Positions 63,401-64,000 of a stretch of 64,000 nt of DNA are shown piece by piece. The position numbers and the translations under genes are program-made. Positions within the stretch are counted from its first letter, which is position 1; every line of letters begins with the position of its first letter. The notes under the pieces are model-generated. The model saw only the letters and a program-made list of their open reading frames with translations. It did not search any database and was not told where the DNA came from. The DNA lies in contig CAXYYA010000003.1 in assembly GCA_964293155.1 (NCBI GenBank), positions 1 to 64,000 on the forward strand. The letters run 5' to 3'. The DNA comes from JAQVEB01 sp028698105 (GTDB lineage Bacteria; Bacteroidota; Bacteroidia; Bacteroidales; Dysgonomonadaceae).

Positions 63401-64000
63401 AAACCGGAATACAAAACCGGCGTAACGTTGATGTTGACATACGTAAAAGACGAAAAATTCTATCATCATTCCACTCAGTTGATTCCCGAAAAAGAAAAAA
63501 CGGGATTAAACGTGAAATTGGATGTTTTTCGCGATAAAATCCGTCCGGGAGCGAATGAAGAATGGCGAATATCAATAAAAGATGCCAACGGAAATCCTGC
63601 CGCGGCAGAAGTATTGGCATCAATGTACGATTTCTCGCTCGATCAAATTTATCCGACACAGAATTGGATGCTAAATCTACCACAATTCTACAACTATAGA
63701 ATGTCTGCTTCCTTACAAAGAGATCAATCGTTCAATCCGATGTGGATAAACGGATACATTCCACAACCTTTTAAAAATGTAAATTCTTTAGTATTTGACC
63801 GATTTAATTGGTTTGATTTCTCCTTGTATTATTATGGTAGAATGATGATACGTGGAGCGGTAGCGGGAGTTCAGGTTGTTCCATCACCGAAATCAGAAAA
63901 GATACAAGTTGTTGCTGAAGATGCTGTTTATATGATGGCCGAGGAAAGAGATGCAAGCACGCGTGAAGAAAGGGAATTTTCGCGTCGTAACTCTGATATG
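60473..64000 (+). CDS. Alpha-2-macroglobulin family protein, 3' end outside the window
   Basis: At least 1176 residues, open to the window end. A signal peptide (MKKLISIAIAGIFIFSLHAQ) starts it. The first 450 residues look helical and have no assigned domain. The macroglobulin MG2 signature appears as NIFTDRSLYRPGQTVYFKAI near residue 600, then EEYKRPTFEVTFDK and further beta-sandwich domains. Bacterial relatives are periplasmic protease traps that guard the envelope. The bait region and any thioester motif lie beyond the window, and many Bacteroidetes members lack the thioester. The start is ATG 60473. Confidence 0.88.
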   Translation, partial: MKKLISIAIAGIFIFSLHAQTKQTMQSDKYAQAWLKVDAFEKQSLPKSASEEVDKILRQAIADENSPQVIKALIHQGKYDLALDAENDTVIFRNLNDMLAKSTDVVEKSVLHSMLGELYLQYYHKDQWTINQRTAISGFVPSDMKEWSKNNFYDNVVEHLNASIEQRAQLEKAQVQPYAPVVILGKDSRRYYPTMYDFLTRRAIEFFSQINEDADLSTSLARKNITQQSLFAPASEFVKLSFDPQPEEYNLWALETYKKLLASLSDRNLNTSVVLTELDKTAYLSRLHNAYNAYALPSLQAMFKQRENDPISVEIVDKMADFYTRQIAEFPQEDSVKRLEKTKELYELLQTTVRKFPKYERISVIENRLLQLTQPNYMVVGNNTFAAKAEKKFTVDYKNLKKLTAKLYRLDSSFSAVYYNNGRNQQKVEKKTLIREILIPLIQKTPYESAQTDFTLNVSEFGSYKLEFESAPATQKENNDSFYFSVSDLAVFSRLSAKDTYEFFVVNRTSGEPVKNARVNIYKLPGSWYNSTLTLETSVPVNELGLAVYNKTIPNNDVFYQAVSGSDNGSVLNQLPWSYYYENNQQQTSENVNIFTDRSLYRPGQTVYFKAIATTTKDDKSQITDNKSIEFILRDANSQEVSRQTLKTNEFGSVSGEFILPQGTLTGHFNITTNNGNTGFRVEEYKRPTFEVTFDKIEKTYKFDEQVTLKGKAENYSGIKLQNAGVSYRITRQQSWWWRWGGPPEHFAEGIAMTDENGKFEIKFTPEKTDEGTLSRAIYTFNVEAAVTDVNGETQVGNYSVTVGDVSMILNVEIPENLEKSSAEKIIISAKNLDGNDIKVSGTYQIFSLLENDSVNTQVLQGNFETGEQTVLKEQLKKLPSGKYRIKLQSKDDRGNDITTEKDFVLFTYYDKRPPIKTNEWFVVKNNTLSANKPAEIILGATDDLNVLYELWRDNTLLERKWVKINNENRLFTVPYKPEYKTGVTLMLTYVKDEKFYHHSTQLIPEKEKTGLNVKLDVFRDKIRPGANEEWRISIKDANGNPAAAEVLASMYDFSLDQIYPTQNWMLNLPQFYNYRMSASLQRDQSFNPMWINGYIPQPFKNVNSLVFDRFNWFDFSLYYYGRMMIRGAVAGVQVVPSPKSEKIQVVAEDAVYMMAEERDASTREEREFSRRNSDM

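Overview
The window reads as a chromosomal segment of a Bacteroidales bacterium. The support is a SusC/SusD pair next to glycoside hydrolases, a GT3-type glycogen synthase with a Bacteroidetes-type glucan phosphorylase, a DUF4954 protein, and many copies of the Bacteroidetes -7 promoter box TAnnTTTG just upstream of starts. The mix of core genes and a small glycan locus would fit a Dysgonomonadaceae/Porphyromonadaceae-like genome, but that family assignment is an inference. No rRNA, tRNA or CRISPR array was seen.

Layout. 1-4504: glycogen phosphorylase and synthase (minus). 4686-8042: mfd (plus), overlapping convergently with a cysE-cysK operon (8015-9759, minus). The cysE leader encodes a 15-residue peptide ending in four cysteines, a probable cysteine-sensing attenuator. 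9942-17321: DUF4954 protein, recA, a REP-associated HUH transposase element, bcp, dprA, a thioesterase and an acyltransferase. 17361-21050: purL. 21202-25028: LysE-type exporter, a phosphodiesterase, a four-helix-bundle gene bracketed by inverted arrays of a 10-nt repeat, and ppk1. 25032-34613: a polysaccharide-utilisation-like locus (GHL10-like lipoprotein, BNR/sialidase-like protein, GH29 alpha-L-fucosidase, small secreted protein, SusD, SusC). The SusC reading frame is broken by one base inside its signal peptide. 34911-45486: housekeeping and envelope genes (trxB, a LolA-like protein, ftsK, a DUF3185 protein, a YihY/BrkB protein, tpx, uvrA, a lytic transglycosylase). 45602-50483: a MarR regulator divergent from a four-gene tripartite ABC efflux system. 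50607-53591: a receiver/PPDK-N fusion protein. 53731-59387: a second MarR regulator followed by TolC, HlyD and two ABC-2 permeases without an ATPase. 59706-64000: a small Ig-like lipoprotein and an alpha-2-macroglobulin family protein that runs off the window.

How the genes fit together. CysE makes O-acetylserine and CysK turns it into cysteine; the leader peptide would couple both to cysteine supply. The fucosidase locus pairs outer-membrane glycan import (SusCD) with extracytoplasmic hydrolases. The two MarR modules each have a matching palindrome near their own promoter. Several spacers carry short repeats: REP palindromes, a GGGAGG-type hairpin (one copy read in frame into UvrA), the 10-nt GATTGAAAGA arrays, and a 17-bp inverted repeat between the two permease genes.
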